DNA of 41,380 bases from DASZHA01 sp035938265 (GTDB taxonomy: Bacteria; Chloroflexota; Dormibacteria; DASZGP01): assembly GCA_035938265.1 (NCBI GenBank), contig DASZHA010000005.1:1-41380 (forward strand). The letters are read 5' to 3'. A program made the position numbers and the translations under genes. How positions within the stretch are numbered: position 1 is the first letter of the stretch; every line of letters starts with the position of its first letter. Of this stretch, positions 29,886 through 38,285 are shown piece by piece. Under the pieces are notes generated by a model. The model ran no database searches. It was given only the letters and a program-made list of their open reading frames with translations, and was not told where the DNA came from.

Positions 29886-31886
29886 CTAGCGCAGGGACCC
29901 CGCGATCAGCTCGGCGTAGGCGTTGGCGCCCTCCGGGCGCAGGTGGGTGCCGTCGCTCCAGAACCACTCCGGGTGGTTCTGGCTGTAGGCGAACCAGTCA
30001 GCGACCTTGACCGCGGGATAGTGGGCCTTGGTATCCATGAGCGCCTGGTTGACCGCTCCCTGCCAGGGCGCGTCGACGCGGACCGTCACCAGCATTACCT
30101 CGACCCCCTGCGGAACCAGCTTCATCATGTTGTCCATGTCGGCCTGCCGGATCGGCCCGTTGTTGCCGAGGTCGACGACCATAACCTGGCCGAGCTTGCC
30201 CTGCTGCTCCAGGGTCCGAGCCACGTCGATTCCGGCCGAGAACTGGCGGTTGACCTTGGCGTCGATGTAGCCGGTTGAGCCGAACCGCGCCTGCAGCGCG
30301 GGGGCGGCGCCGAGCATGACGGAGTCGCCGATGGCTGTGATTGGTAGCGTGCCCGGCGGCGGCGGCGGCGACAGCACCGGCCGCGCCGGCTGAGCCGGGG
30401 GGCTCGGCGGTCGAGGACTCGGCGTTGGCGACGGCTCCAGCCGAGCCTGTTGCGAATCGATGACGTGCTGGCCGACCACCAGGCTGTCGGCGATGGGGTC
30501 GCGTGCCGGTGGCCGCGCCAGGGCCGCGGCCAGGACCAGTGCCGTCAGCCCAAGCGCCCCCAGGCGCAGCTGCCGTCGCCGGACGGGGGAGAACGACCAG
30601 AGGCTTGGCGGCGCCGGCCGCATCCAGGGGAGCTCGACGAAGCGGTACGACAGCTCTCCCAGCGCCAGCGATGCCGCCACCGCCGCCGACACCGCCAGCG
30701 GCGGGTACCAGGGCCGGTCGATGCCGGGGTGCGTGATCATCACCGCCGGCCACGACCAGAGATAGATCCCGTAAGAGCGCTGACCCAGCCAGCGGAGCGG
30801 TGCCCAGCCCAGCACCGCCGCCAGGGGTCCGGGGCGCAGCGCGGTCAGGATGACCAGCGCGGTCGCCACCTGGGTAGCCAGGAAGCCGGCCGGGTAGAGC
30901 AGGCGAGAGCGCTCGTCGGCGGCGGCGACGAGGGCGGCGAGGACCACCAGCGGCGCGATCGCCAGGGGTGCGCGTAGTCGGTGGGGCCAGGCGGGAAGGC
31001 CACCGGTGACCCGGCTCTCGGAGGTGAGGACGGCCACCAGCACGCCCACCAGGAGGGCGCCGACCCGGGCATCAGTGCCGAAGTAGGCGCGCGATGGGTC
31101 GGGGCTGGTGTAGAGCAGCGCCATCGCCGCCGCGGAGGCGATGATGCCGGTGCAGAGGGCTGCCACCGCCACGTTGCGGCGCCGTCGCGCCAGCCACGCC
31201 ACCAGGAAGGGACAGGCGACGTAGAACTGGATCTCGATCGCCACCGACCACAGGTGGCGGACGAACGGAGGTCGGCCCAGGTGGTTGAAGTAGGAGGTGC
31301 CGTCGAGGACCAGGTGCCAGTTGGTCAGCCCCAGCATCGACCAGATCACGTCCGGCCGAAGCCGCTGGGTGTCGTCGGGGGCCACGATCGGCACCGCCAC
31401 CGCCAGGACGATCAGCAGCACCGCCATGGCGGGCAGGATCCGGCGGATCCGCCGCACGGCATAGGCCCGCCTATCCATCTGCCCGGTGTTGGTGTTCTCC
31501 TCCAGCAGCAGGCTGGTGAGGAGGAAACCGGAGAGGACGAAGAAGATGTCGACGCCGAGGAAGCCGCCCCGAACCGTTGCGGGCGCCACGTGGTACGCCA
31601 GCACCGCCGCCAGCGCCAGGCCGCGGATGCCGTCCAGGGGCGCGATCCGGGCCCGCCGCCAGCTGGAGCCGGCGCCCGTCCGGCGCCAGGTCAGCTGTCC
31701 AAGCGCGGGCCCTCGCGGCGGAGAGGGCTGCCACTCGATGCCCTTTTCCAGGCATACGCGGCGGATCGTTCCAGGATTGCGGCCCATGCGTCGGGCGGCC
31801 TCGACCCGCGTGATCCCCTCCCGGGCCAGCCGCCGTAGCTGATCGGTTTCGACCTCCGACCAACGGGCCCCCGTGGCTCTTCCCAT
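29886..31886 (-). CDS. HTH-acyltransferase 3-SGNH fusion protein
   Basis: This 666-residue protein has three parts. Residues about 1-60 resemble a homeodomain/SANT-like helix-turn-helix (SEVETDQLRRLAREGITRVE, AARRMGRNPGTIRRVCLEKG). Residues about 80-450 are an acyltransferase 3 (OafA-type) membrane domain starting LDGIRGLALAAVLAYH. The C-terminal SGNH hydrolase-like domain has GDS at 520-522, NNGPI and SDGTHLRPEG (Asp645, His648). OafA/SGNH proteins O-acetylate surface polysaccharides or peptidoglycan. The HTH piece at the N-terminus is unusual and would lie in the cytoplasm. The gene follows the ABC permease gene after 31 bp and may belong to the sigma-controlled operon. Confidence 0.88.
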   Translation of the reverse strand: MGRATGARWSEVETDQLRRLAREGITRVEAARRMGRNPGTIRRVCLEKGIEWQPSPPRGPALGQLTWRRTGAGSSWRRARIAPLDGIRGLALAAVLAYHVAPATVRGGFLGVDIFFVLSGFLLTSLLLEENTNTGQMDRRAYAVRRIRRILPAMAVLLIVLAVAVPIVAPDDTQRLRPDVIWSMLGLTNWHLVLDGTSYFNHLGRPPFVRHLWSVAIEIQFYVACPFLVAWLARRRRNVAVAALCTGIIASAAAMALLYTSPDPSRAYFGTDARVGALLVGVLVAVLTSESRVTGGLPAWPHRLRAPLAIAPLVVLAALVAAADERSRLLYPAGFLATQVATALVILTALRPGPLAAVLGWAPLRWLGQRSYGIYLWSWPAVMITHPGIDRPWYPPLAVSAAVAASLALGELSYRFVELPWMRPAPPSLWSFSPVRRRQLRLGALGLTALVLAAALARPPARDPIADSLVVGQHVIDSQQARLEPSPTPSPRPPSPPAQPARPVLSPPPPPGTLPITAIGDSVMLGAAPALQARFGSTGYIDAKVNRQFSAGIDVARTLEQQGKLGQVMVVDLGNNGPIRQADMDNMMKLVPQGVEVMLVTVRVDAPWQGAVNQALMDTKAHYPAVKVADWFAYSQNHPEWFWSDGTHLRPEGANAYAELIAGSLR

Positions 31887-31917
31887 CTTTGCTACTGATT
31901 GTGGGGCATGGAACCCC

Positions 31918-32781
31918 TTACTGAACCGCCTTCCTACTGAACATGCGCATCGACACCACGGTCATCAGGACCGCGAAGCCGGCCAGGATGGCCAGGCTCT
32001 GGGCCGCCAGGCGGGTGGGGTCGCCGGCGCCCCAGATGTCGTGGAGTCCGCCGGCGCGGCCGTCGACCAGGGCGTAGCGCATCAGCGCCATGGCGTGGGT
32101 CAGGGGCAGGATCTTGGCGAACACCGCCAGCGCGGTCGGCAGGGTGCTGATGGGGAAGAGGGAGCCGGCGAAGAAATAGGGCAGGATCGCCACCGCCGGC
32201 AGCACGCCGACGTACTCCTCCTGCTTCTGCATCCGGCTGGCCAGGGTCTCGGCGACCCCGTACATGCCGATGGCGAGCAGGCCGACGCCCCCGGCAAACC
32301 ACAGGATGCCGCCGCTGCTGACCTGGAAGCTGGCGCCGCGAAGCGACACGGCAACGATCAATGCGCTCACCTGGAGCGCTGTGGTGAGCAAAGCGACGCC
32401 AAGATTGCTGAGGACGAGGAAGGAACGGGGTACCGGCGCGGCCAGCAGGTCGCGCTGGCTGCCACTGTCGCGGTCGACGATGACGCCGATGCCGGCGAAG
32501 AGGGCGTTGATTGGCACCAGCAGGCCGACCGCGCCGACGGCGGCGAAGGTCATGTAGTCGAAGCCGGCGCGGTTGCCCACCAGCTTGGCCAGTGCGGGTG
32601 CGATCACGATGGCGAAGAGGATCGGGTTGAGCAGCGGCACGATGACCTCTCGCGGCGTGCGTGCGCTGAGGCTGAGCCGACGCTGGGCCAGGGCGGCCAG
32701 CGCCGCCGGCCAGTGGCTGCGCGCGTTGGTCCTGACCGGGGCCCGGTGGGTCGCGGTGATGGGTGCGGTTATGGATGACAT
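31918..32781 (-). CDS. ABC-2-type transporter permease
   Basis: The 287-residue protein has six hydrophobic segments and the ABC-2 pattern PREVIVPLLNPILFAIVIAP, then VPINALFAGIGVIVDRDSGS, and AILPYFFAGSLFPISTLP in the C-terminal half. It resembles DrrB-type permeases that export drugs or lipids. AAGGAG stands 5 nt before the ATG. It lies 26 bp after the ATPase gene, forming a two-gene exporter. Confidence 0.92.
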   Translation of the reverse strand: MSSITAPITATHRAPVRTNARSHWPAALAALAQRRLSLSARTPREVIVPLLNPILFAIVIAPALAKLVGNRAGFDYMTFAAVGAVGLLVPINALFAGIGVIVDRDSGSQRDLLAAPVPRSFLVLSNLGVALLTTALQVSALIVAVSLRGASFQVSSGGILWFAGGVGLLAIGMYGVAETLASRMQKQEEYVGVLPAVAILPYFFAGSLFPISTLPTALAVFAKILPLTHAMALMRYALVDGRAGGLHDIWGAGDPTRLAAQSLAILAGFAVLMTVVSMRMFSRKAVQ

Positions 32782-32807
32782 GGTTTCTCCTTGTTTTCGG
32801 GTGTTTC

Positions 32808-33800
32808 TCAGGCGGCCAGGCGGTCGCCGGTCAGCTGCAGGTACACGTCGTCGAGGGTGGGCTGGCGGGTGCTGACCGCCGCGGTGGCCACGCCCGCGGC
32901 CTGGATGGCCGCCATCGCGTCGACTCCCGCCCGCCCTCGAATGGGGATGGTCAGGGTCGAACCGACAGCGAACGCATCCTGGTCGGCGACGCCGTCCCGG
33001 CGCAGGACGCGCAGGGCCTCATCGGGCGAGCCGTGGACGTGGAGCTCGATGATCTCCTTGCCAAGCCCGGCGAGGAGGCTGGCTGGTGAGACGAGGGCGA
33101 CGATCCGCCCGGCGTGCATGATGGCGATGCGGTCACAGAGCCGCTCCGCCTCGTCGAGGTAGTGCGTCGTCAGCACGATCGTCATCCGGGCGCGGTCGCG
33201 CAGCATGGCGATGATCTCCAGCAGCTCAACGCGAATGCGGGGATCAAGGCCGACAGTCGGCTCGTCGAGGAAGAGCACCGACGGCTCGGTGACCAGGGCG
33301 CGCAGGATCTCGAGGCGGCGGCGCTGGCCGCCGCTGTACGTCGCCACCGGGCGGTCGAGGATGTCGACGATCCCGAACGCGGGCGCCAGGCTCGACACCA
33401 CCGCGCCGGCCGCCCCGGGAGAGACGCCCCAGATGCGCGCGTGCGTCATCAGGTTGCGCCGGCCGCTGAGGGGACGGTCCACGACCGAGTCCTGGAAGAC
33501 CACGCCGCTGACGGCGCGGGTGGCCAGCGGGTGCTGGGCGACGTCGAGGCCGGCCACCGAGGCGGTTCCCCCGGTCGGGGTGATGGTGGTGGTGAGCATG
33601 CCGATGGTGGTCGACTTGCCCGCGCCGTTGGGGCCGAGGAGGCCAAAGACCTCGCCGGTGGCGATCTCGAAATCGATGCCGCGGACGGCCTCGACTCCAT
33701 TGGCGTAGGTCTTGCGGAGGTCGCGGACCTCAACCGCCGGGCGCTCCGACCCGGGGGACGTTGGGTTCTGTGGGGGGTTGGCGATAAGTGTTTGTGTCAT
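32808..33800 (-). CDS. ABC transporter ATP-binding protein (DrrA-like)
   Basis: The 330-residue protein has Walker A GPNGAGKS (56-63), the ABC signature YSGGQ (155-159) and Walker B VLFLDE (175-180), followed by a C-terminal extension typical of DrrA/ABCA-type ATPases. I use ATG 33798-33800 because the proposed ECF41-type promoter has its -10 at 33809-33812; an upstream ATG at 33836 would lie before the transcript start. The leader would be only a few bases. With the permease it should export a hydrophobic compound or lipid. Confidence 0.93.
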   Translation of the reverse strand: MTQTLIANPPQNPTSPGSERPAVEVRDLRKTYANGVEAVRGIDFEIATGEVFGLLGPNGAGKSTTIGMLTTTITPTGGTASVAGLDVAQHPLATRAVSGVVFQDSVVDRPLSGRRNLMTHARIWGVSPGAAGAVVSSLAPAFGIVDILDRPVATYSGGQRRRLEILRALVTEPSVLFLDEPTVGLDPRIRVELLEIIAMLRDRARMTIVLTTHYLDEAERLCDRIAIMHAGRIVALVSPASLLAGLGKEIIELHVHGSPDEALRVLRRDGVADQDAFAVGSTLTIPIRGRAGVDAMAAIQAAGVATAAVSTRQPTLDDVYLQLTGDRLAA

Positions 33801-33808
33801 GCGCCTTG

Positions 33809-33835
33809 GACGGGTCGAGGCGGTGGCGCGTGACA
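33809..33835 (-). promoter_or_regulatory. ECF41-type promoter for the ABC exporter
   Basis: On the minus strand TGTCACG (33829-33835) is followed after 16 bp by CGTC (33809-33812). This matches the known ECF41 promoter pattern TGTCACA...CGTC at all but one base. The ABC ATPase ATG lies 8 bases beyond the -10, so the mRNA is nearly leaderless. Confidence 0.7.
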
Positions 33836-33854
33836 TCGGGGAGCGGATGTCACG
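33829..33854. repeat. Perfect inverted repeat joining two divergent ECF41 promoters
   Basis: CGTGACATC (33829-33837) and GATGTCACG (33846-33854) are perfect 9-bp complements around an 8-bp spacer. Each arm supplies the -35 of one outward-facing ECF41-type promoter. Confidence 0.9.
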
Positions 33855-33874
33855 TTTCGGTGGGCTACCCCGTC
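33848..33874 (+). promoter_or_regulatory. ECF41-type promoter for the sigma factor gene
   Basis: TGTCACG (33848-33854) is followed after 16 bp by CGTC (33871-33874). The start point would be near 33880, about 20 nt before the ATG at 33903. Since the downstream gene encodes an ECF41 sigma factor, autoregulation is likely. Confidence 0.75.
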
Positions 33875-33902
33875 ATAGATTGGTATGCAAGGAGTAGACG
33901 AG

Positions 33903-34841
33903 ATGACGATGAAGCGCCCGCCGGCGCTGGACCAGGCCTCCGACCCGCGCTTCGACGCCGCCTGGGAAGGGCACCGGCGGCACCTGCTCAACGTCGCCTA
34001 CCGTATGCTCGGCAGCGTCAGCGAGGCCGAGGACATGGTCCAGGAGGGCTACGCCCGCCTGCTCGACGCCGACATCGATGACATCGACGACGTGCGCGGC
34101 TGGCTGACGACCGTGGTCAGCCGGCTCTGCCTGGACCAGCTGCGGTCGGCCCGGGTGAAGCGCGAGGCCTACATCGGACCGTGGTTCCCCGAGCCCCTGG
34201 TCGAGGCAGCCGGACTCATGGGCGACCCCGCCGACCGGGTCACCCTCGACGACAGCGTTCGCATGGCCCTGCTCATCGTCCTCGAGCGGCTGTCGCCCGC
34301 GGAGCGGGTGACCTTCGTCCTCCACGACGTCTTCCAGTTCTCATTCGAAGAGATCGGGAAGGTGGTGGGACGTTCGGCGGAGGCGTGTCGCCAGCTGGCC
34401 AGCCGAGCGCGCCGCCACGTGAAGGACCACGCGATCGGCGCCCGCTTCGATGTCGAGCCGTCGGAAGGGCTGCTGGTTGCCGACCGCTTCGTCGCGGCGG
34501 TCGCCGGGGGCAAGCTTCAGCCCCTGCTCGAGGTCCTCGACCCGTCGGTGGCGGGCTGGGCGGATACCGGTGGGGCGTTGGCGGCGTTCGCCGAGCCGCT
34601 GGTCGGCCGCCACGAGGTGGCCCAACGCCTGCTGCCGTTCTTTGCCGGCGCCCGCCTCTGGCCGATGGCCGTCAACGGCGATGCCGGGGTGGTCGCCGTC
34701 CGCGACGGCCAGGTCCGCGCGGTTTTGGTGCTCACCACCGAGGGCGGCCTGGTGAAGCGCATCGACGCGATCGCTGACCCGGCCAAGCTTGGCTACGTCA
34801 CCGCCGCGCTGGCCGACCGCCTGCGCCACGCCGACGCCTGA
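33903..34841 (+). CDS. ECF41-type RNA polymerase sigma factor with SnoaL-like C-terminal domain
   Basis: The 312-residue protein has sigma region 2 (about 20-85: LLNVAYRMLGSVSEAEDMVQ, then WLTTVVSRLCLDQLRSAR). The ECF41 linker marker YIGPWFPEPL (90-99) follows, then region 4 (about 120-172: LSPAERVTFVLHDVFQFSFE) and a C-terminal SnoaL-like domain (about 190-310). In ECF41 sigma factors this C-terminal domain modulates activity in place of a classical anti-sigma factor. I choose ATG 33903 because AAGGAG ends 8 nt upstream; an ATG at 33885 would leave no RBS. Its own and the divergent exporter promoter carry matching ECF41 motifs. The usual oxidoreductase or carboxymuconolactone decarboxylase partner gene is not adjacent. 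Confidence 0.93.
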   Translation: MTMKRPPALDQASDPRFDAAWEGHRRHLLNVAYRMLGSVSEAEDMVQEGYARLLDADIDDIDDVRGWLTTVVSRLCLDQLRSARVKREAYIGPWFPEPLVEAAGLMGDPADRVTLDDSVRMALLIVLERLSPAERVTFVLHDVFQFSFEEIGKVVGRSAEACRQLASRARRHVKDHAIGARFDVEPSEGLLVADRFVAAVAGGKLQPLLEVLDPSVAGWADTGGALAAFAEPLVGRHEVAQRLLPFFAGARLWPMAVNGDAGVVAVRDGQVRAVLVLTTEGGLVKRIDAIADPAKLGYVTAALADRLRHADA

Positions 34842-34859
34842 CCGGGGTCGGGCTCTCGG

Positions 34860-35741
34860 CTAGGGCTCGGCGACCAGGGCGGCGCGGTCCTGGACAGGGC
34901 GCCGCGCGGTCAGCGCCGAGCCGGCCAGGATCAGGACGAAGCCGGCGGCGGCGCCGATGGTCAGGGGCTCGGCCAGCAGCACCACCCCCAGCAGCAGCGC
35001 GACAGCCGGGTTGACGTACGTGATGACGGTGGCGCGCACCGGGCCGATCTCGGCGATCAGTGCGAAGAAGGCGACGAACGCCAGTGCCGTGCAGACCACG
35101 CCCAGGATCAGCACCGAAACCAGCACCTGGGCTGAGGGCAAGGTTCGCGGCGCTAGCAGGATCCCGACCGGCGCGTAGGCGATCGCGGTCAACGCCAGCG
35201 ACGCCGCCACCACGCCCATCGCCGGCATATCGCGCAGTCGCCGGGCTATGATCCACGGCCCCACCGCGTAGCCCGTCGCCACCAGCACCACCTCACCAGC
35301 CGCGGGAAGGTCGGTGACCGAGACGTCGAGCCCGACCAGCAGGCCCACCCCGAGCAGGCCGACGACCAAGCCGCCGATGGCGCGGAAATCGAGGCGCTCT
35401 CCCCCCGTGGTCCAGGCCAGGACCGCGCCAATCAGGGGGACGGCCGCCACCATCAGGCCGGTCAGCGAGCTGGGCAGGCGCTGCTCGGCGTGGGAGAGGA
35501 GGAGCCATGGACCGGCCACCTCCACCAGCGTGTAGACGAGGATGATCTTCCAGTGGCGGCGCAGCGGGGCGAGCTCGCCGCGGGTTGCCGCCAGCGGGAC
35601 CAGGATGGCGGCGCCGACCAGCGTGCGGACGAAAACCAGGGTCGGCGGCGACAGGTCGGTCACCGCCACCTTGATAAGGAGGTAGGGGATGCCCCAGACC
35701 ACGCCCATCAGGACGAACAGAGCCAGGCCGCGTCGGCTCAG
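34860..35741 (-). CDS. EamA/DMT-family transporter
   Basis: The protein has ten hydrophobic helices and the paired EamA repeats: RGLALFVLMGVVWGIPYLLI in the first half; ATGYAVGPWIIARRL and VNPAVALLLGVVLLAEPLTI in the second. Members move amino acids, nucleosides or other small metabolites across the inner membrane. The start is unclear: CTG 35739-35741 follows AAGGTGAG and gives 293 aa, the usual family length. The first in-frame ATG (35706-35708) would cut into helix 1. No GTG or TTG is available. It converges on the sigma factor gene. Confidence 0.88.
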   Translation of the reverse strand: MSRRGLALFVLMGVVWGIPYLLIKVAVTDLSPPTLVFVRTLVGAAILVPLAATRGELAPLRRHWKIILVYTLVEVAGPWLLLSHAEQRLPSSLTGLMVAAVPLIGAVLAWTTGGERLDFRAIGGLVVGLLGVGLLVGLDVSVTDLPAAGEVVLVATGYAVGPWIIARRLRDMPAMGVVAASLALTAIAYAPVGILLAPRTLPSAQVLVSVLILGVVCTALAFVAFFALIAEIGPVRATVITYVNPAVALLLGVVLLAEPLTIGAAAGFVLILAGSALTARRPVQDRAALVAEP

Positions 35742-35963
35742 GGGCTCACCTTCATCAGCACAACTATGTAACGCTGCACATGCGCCGAACGTGAGGGACT
35801 GAGGCGGACCAGCGTACGAGCCATCGCCGGACGGGTCGCGGCCCCACCAGCGGAGGTTCGACGGCGCTTGTCGGCTGAGGGTATATTTGCCGTACTGCGC
35901 GGGGCCGGTCGAAGGCGGGGTCGATGCGACGGCAGCCGGCTTGCGCGAAGTCGGGGTATTGAG
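35742..35963. other. Divergent intergenic region without a gene
   Basis: About 220 bp separate the EamA gene and the secreted hydrolase gene. The only AT-rich spot is GGTATATTTGCC near 35879-35890, which may hold a -10 for the hydrolase. No repeat or RNA is recognised. Confidence 0.4.
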
Positions 35964-38279
35964 TTGAGGACAGGGCATAAGGCCGTGCATGCGCTCGCCA
36001 TGGCGCTTGCGGTCGCGGTAATTGCGGGCGCGGTGCCGGCGGTGGCCTCGTTTGTCGACTTGCCCGCCACGCAATTGGCGTCAGTTCAATGGGCACCTCC
36101 AGCCAGGGACGGCTGGGCGGGTCACGGCACCGACCTGGCCAACCTGGCGGGCTGCGACCCCCTGGACCCCGCGCAGTGCATGCTGCCCTACCCCAACGAT
36201 TGGTTCACGCGGCCCGACGCGGGAAGCGCCACCGGGCGGCGGCTGGACCTGAGCCTCCTGGCGATGCCGCGCAATGCCCTGGGCAAGCCGATCGAACCGC
36301 AGGAGTGGAACCGCAGCGACGGCTTCAGCGCTGGCGCGCAGATCCTGACGGTCGTGCCGGGCATGACCAGGAACGAGGACCTCATCCCCTCTGGGCTTCC
36401 GCCGGTGACCAACCTGGGGGCCAACTCCCAGCCCGACCGCGGCGTGGTCCTGCTCGACGTCGAGACAGGAAAGCGGACCCCGGTATGGGTCGAGCTCGAC
36501 CAGTACACCCAGGAGTCGGGCCTCGTCGCCACCGGGTCGGTTCAGCAGGATCTCGTCATCCACCCGGCGGTCAACCTCACCGACGGGCATCGCTACATCG
36601 TCGCCCTGCGCCACCTGGTCAAGGACGACGGCAGCACCGCCCAGCCATCGGCCGGCTTCAAGGCCTACCGCGACGGGATGGCGTCGCTGACCGACCCGCG
36701 AACGGCCCACATGGAGAGCCTCTTCAGGACGCTGCAGCGCGCGGGCGTCGGGCGCAACGATCTCTACCTGGCCTGGGACTTCACCACCGCCAGCACCAGG
36801 AACGTCACCGGGCGCCTGCTGTCGATCCGTGACGACGCCTTCGCCCAGCTCGGCGACACCAACCTCGCCGACGGCAAGGTCGCCGGCGGCGCCCCCGCGT
36901 TCACGGTCGACGCGGTGACGAATTACACGCCGGCGCAGAACAGCCGCCTGGCGCGGCAGGTCACCGGCCACATCACCGTGCCCTGCTACATCGCGCCGAC
37001 CTGCGATCCGCCGCAGAAATGCGCGGCGCTGACGCAGTCGATCTTCAACGACTGCCCCACCCCCGGCCAGTTCGCCCTCGACCCGCTGAACCCCGACGCC
37101 ACGCCGACCAGGGTGCCGGGCTCGACCTACCAGGCCAACTACATCTGCAACGTCGGCCGGGGCGCCTATGAAAACCACCAGAAGATGCGACCGGTCGAGT
37201 ACGGCCACGGTCTCTTCGGTGGCGCCGGAGAGGTGAACTCCAGCCCCCAGCAGGACATGGCGTCGCGGTTCGGGATGCTGTATTGCGCCACCGACTGGTT
37301 CGGGATGGCCACCGCGGACGTGCCCAACGCGGTTCTGGCGCTGGCCGACCTGTCGCGCTTCCCCTTCCTCACCGACCGGGTCCAGCAGGGTGAGCTCAAC
37401 TTCCTCTACCTGGCTCGCGCCATGGTCCACCCTGGCGGATTGGGGTCTAATGCCGCGTTCCAGTGGGCCGATGGGACGTCATTCATCGATGCCCGCCAGG
37501 CCTACTACGACGGCAACAGCCAGGGCGGCATCTTCGGCGGCACGGTCTGCGCGGTGTCCGTGGACGTCGACCGCTGTGTCCTGGGCGTGCCGGGGATGGA
37601 CTACTCCATCCTGCTCCCCCGCTCCAGCGACTACGTCGCCAACAAATCGCTCTCCCAGTTCGACCCCACCACGTTCAAGCCGACGGACCCCACCGGTTCG
37701 ATCGGGTACTCCAACGTCTTCGACACGGCTTACCCCGACCAGTCGCAGCGGTTGCTGGTCCTCGACCTGATCCAGACCCTATGGGACCGATCCGATCCCA
37801 ACGGCTACGCCAGCCACATGCGGACGGGGCTGCCCAACACGCCGCGCCACAACGTCCTGCTCCAGGTCGCGTACGGCGATCACCAGGTGGCCAACATCAC
37901 GGCTGAGACCGAGGCCCGCACCATCGACGCTCGTGGCGTGTATCCGCCGCTGGTGACCAAGCGGTTCGGGCCCTACCAGGACGTGTTCTGGGACATTCCC
38001 GAGATCGGTGCCTTCCCGTACGACGGCTCCGCCATCACCCTGTTCGACACCGGGCCGGTGCGGACCGTTCCGCCCGGCGGCAACAACGGCACCGACCCCC
38101 CACCCACCGCCGACGTGCCCAACCGCTCAGGCCAGGACCCCCATGAAGCGCCCCGACGGGCGCCCTGGGGGCAGGTCCAGAAATCCGACTTCCTCTCGGT
38201 CGGCGGCCAGGTGACCAACCCCCAGCCTGGAGGGGCGCCCTACTTCGCGTGGGGCTGGGACGGCGTAAGCGGGCTGTAG
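35964..38279 (+). CDS. Large secreted alpha/beta-hydrolase-like protein
   Basis: The protein has 771 residues from TTG 35964. A signal peptide is likely: positive start RTGHK, then a hydrophobic run ending AGAVPAVAS. The N-terminal part has CDPLDPAQCMLPYPNDWFT and EWNRSDGFSAG, followed by beta-rich sequence. The C-terminal half has the nucleophile elbow YYDGNSQGGIFGG (Ser519) and YGDHQVAN (Asp639, His640) as likely triad members. Several Cys pairs in the middle (CYIAPTCDPPQKC) may form disulfides outside the cell. This resembles large bacterial extracellular lipases/esterases, but the substrate is unknown. The 35985 GTG and 36000 ATG are alternative starts with a poorer signal peptide. Confidence 0.82.
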   Translation: MRTGHKAVHALAMALAVAVIAGAVPAVASFVDLPATQLASVQWAPPARDGWAGHGTDLANLAGCDPLDPAQCMLPYPNDWFTRPDAGSATGRRLDLSLLAMPRNALGKPIEPQEWNRSDGFSAGAQILTVVPGMTRNEDLIPSGLPPVTNLGANSQPDRGVVLLDVETGKRTPVWVELDQYTQESGLVATGSVQQDLVIHPAVNLTDGHRYIVALRHLVKDDGSTAQPSAGFKAYRDGMASLTDPRTAHMESLFRTLQRAGVGRNDLYLAWDFTTASTRNVTGRLLSIRDDAFAQLGDTNLADGKVAGGAPAFTVDAVTNYTPAQNSRLARQVTGHITVPCYIAPTCDPPQKCAALTQSIFNDCPTPGQFALDPLNPDATPTRVPGSTYQANYICNVGRGAYENHQKMRPVEYGHGLFGGAGEVNSSPQQDMASRFGMLYCATDWFGMATADVPNAVLALADLSRFPFLTDRVQQGELNFLYLARAMVHPGGLGSNAAFQWADGTSFIDARQAYYDGNSQGGIFGGTVCAVSVDVDRCVLGVPGMDYSILLPRSSDYVANKSLSQFDPTTFKPTDPTGSIGYSNVFDTAYPDQSQRLLVLDLIQTLWDRSDPNGYASHMRTGLPNTPRHNVLLQVAYGDHQVANITAETEARTIDARGVYPPLVTKRFGPYQDVFWDIPEIGAFPYDGSAITLFDTGPVRTVPPGGNNGTDPPPTADVPNRSGQDPHEAPRRAPWGQVQKSDFLSVGGQVTNPQPGGAPYFAWGWDGVSGL

Positions 38280-38285
38280 GAGCAG

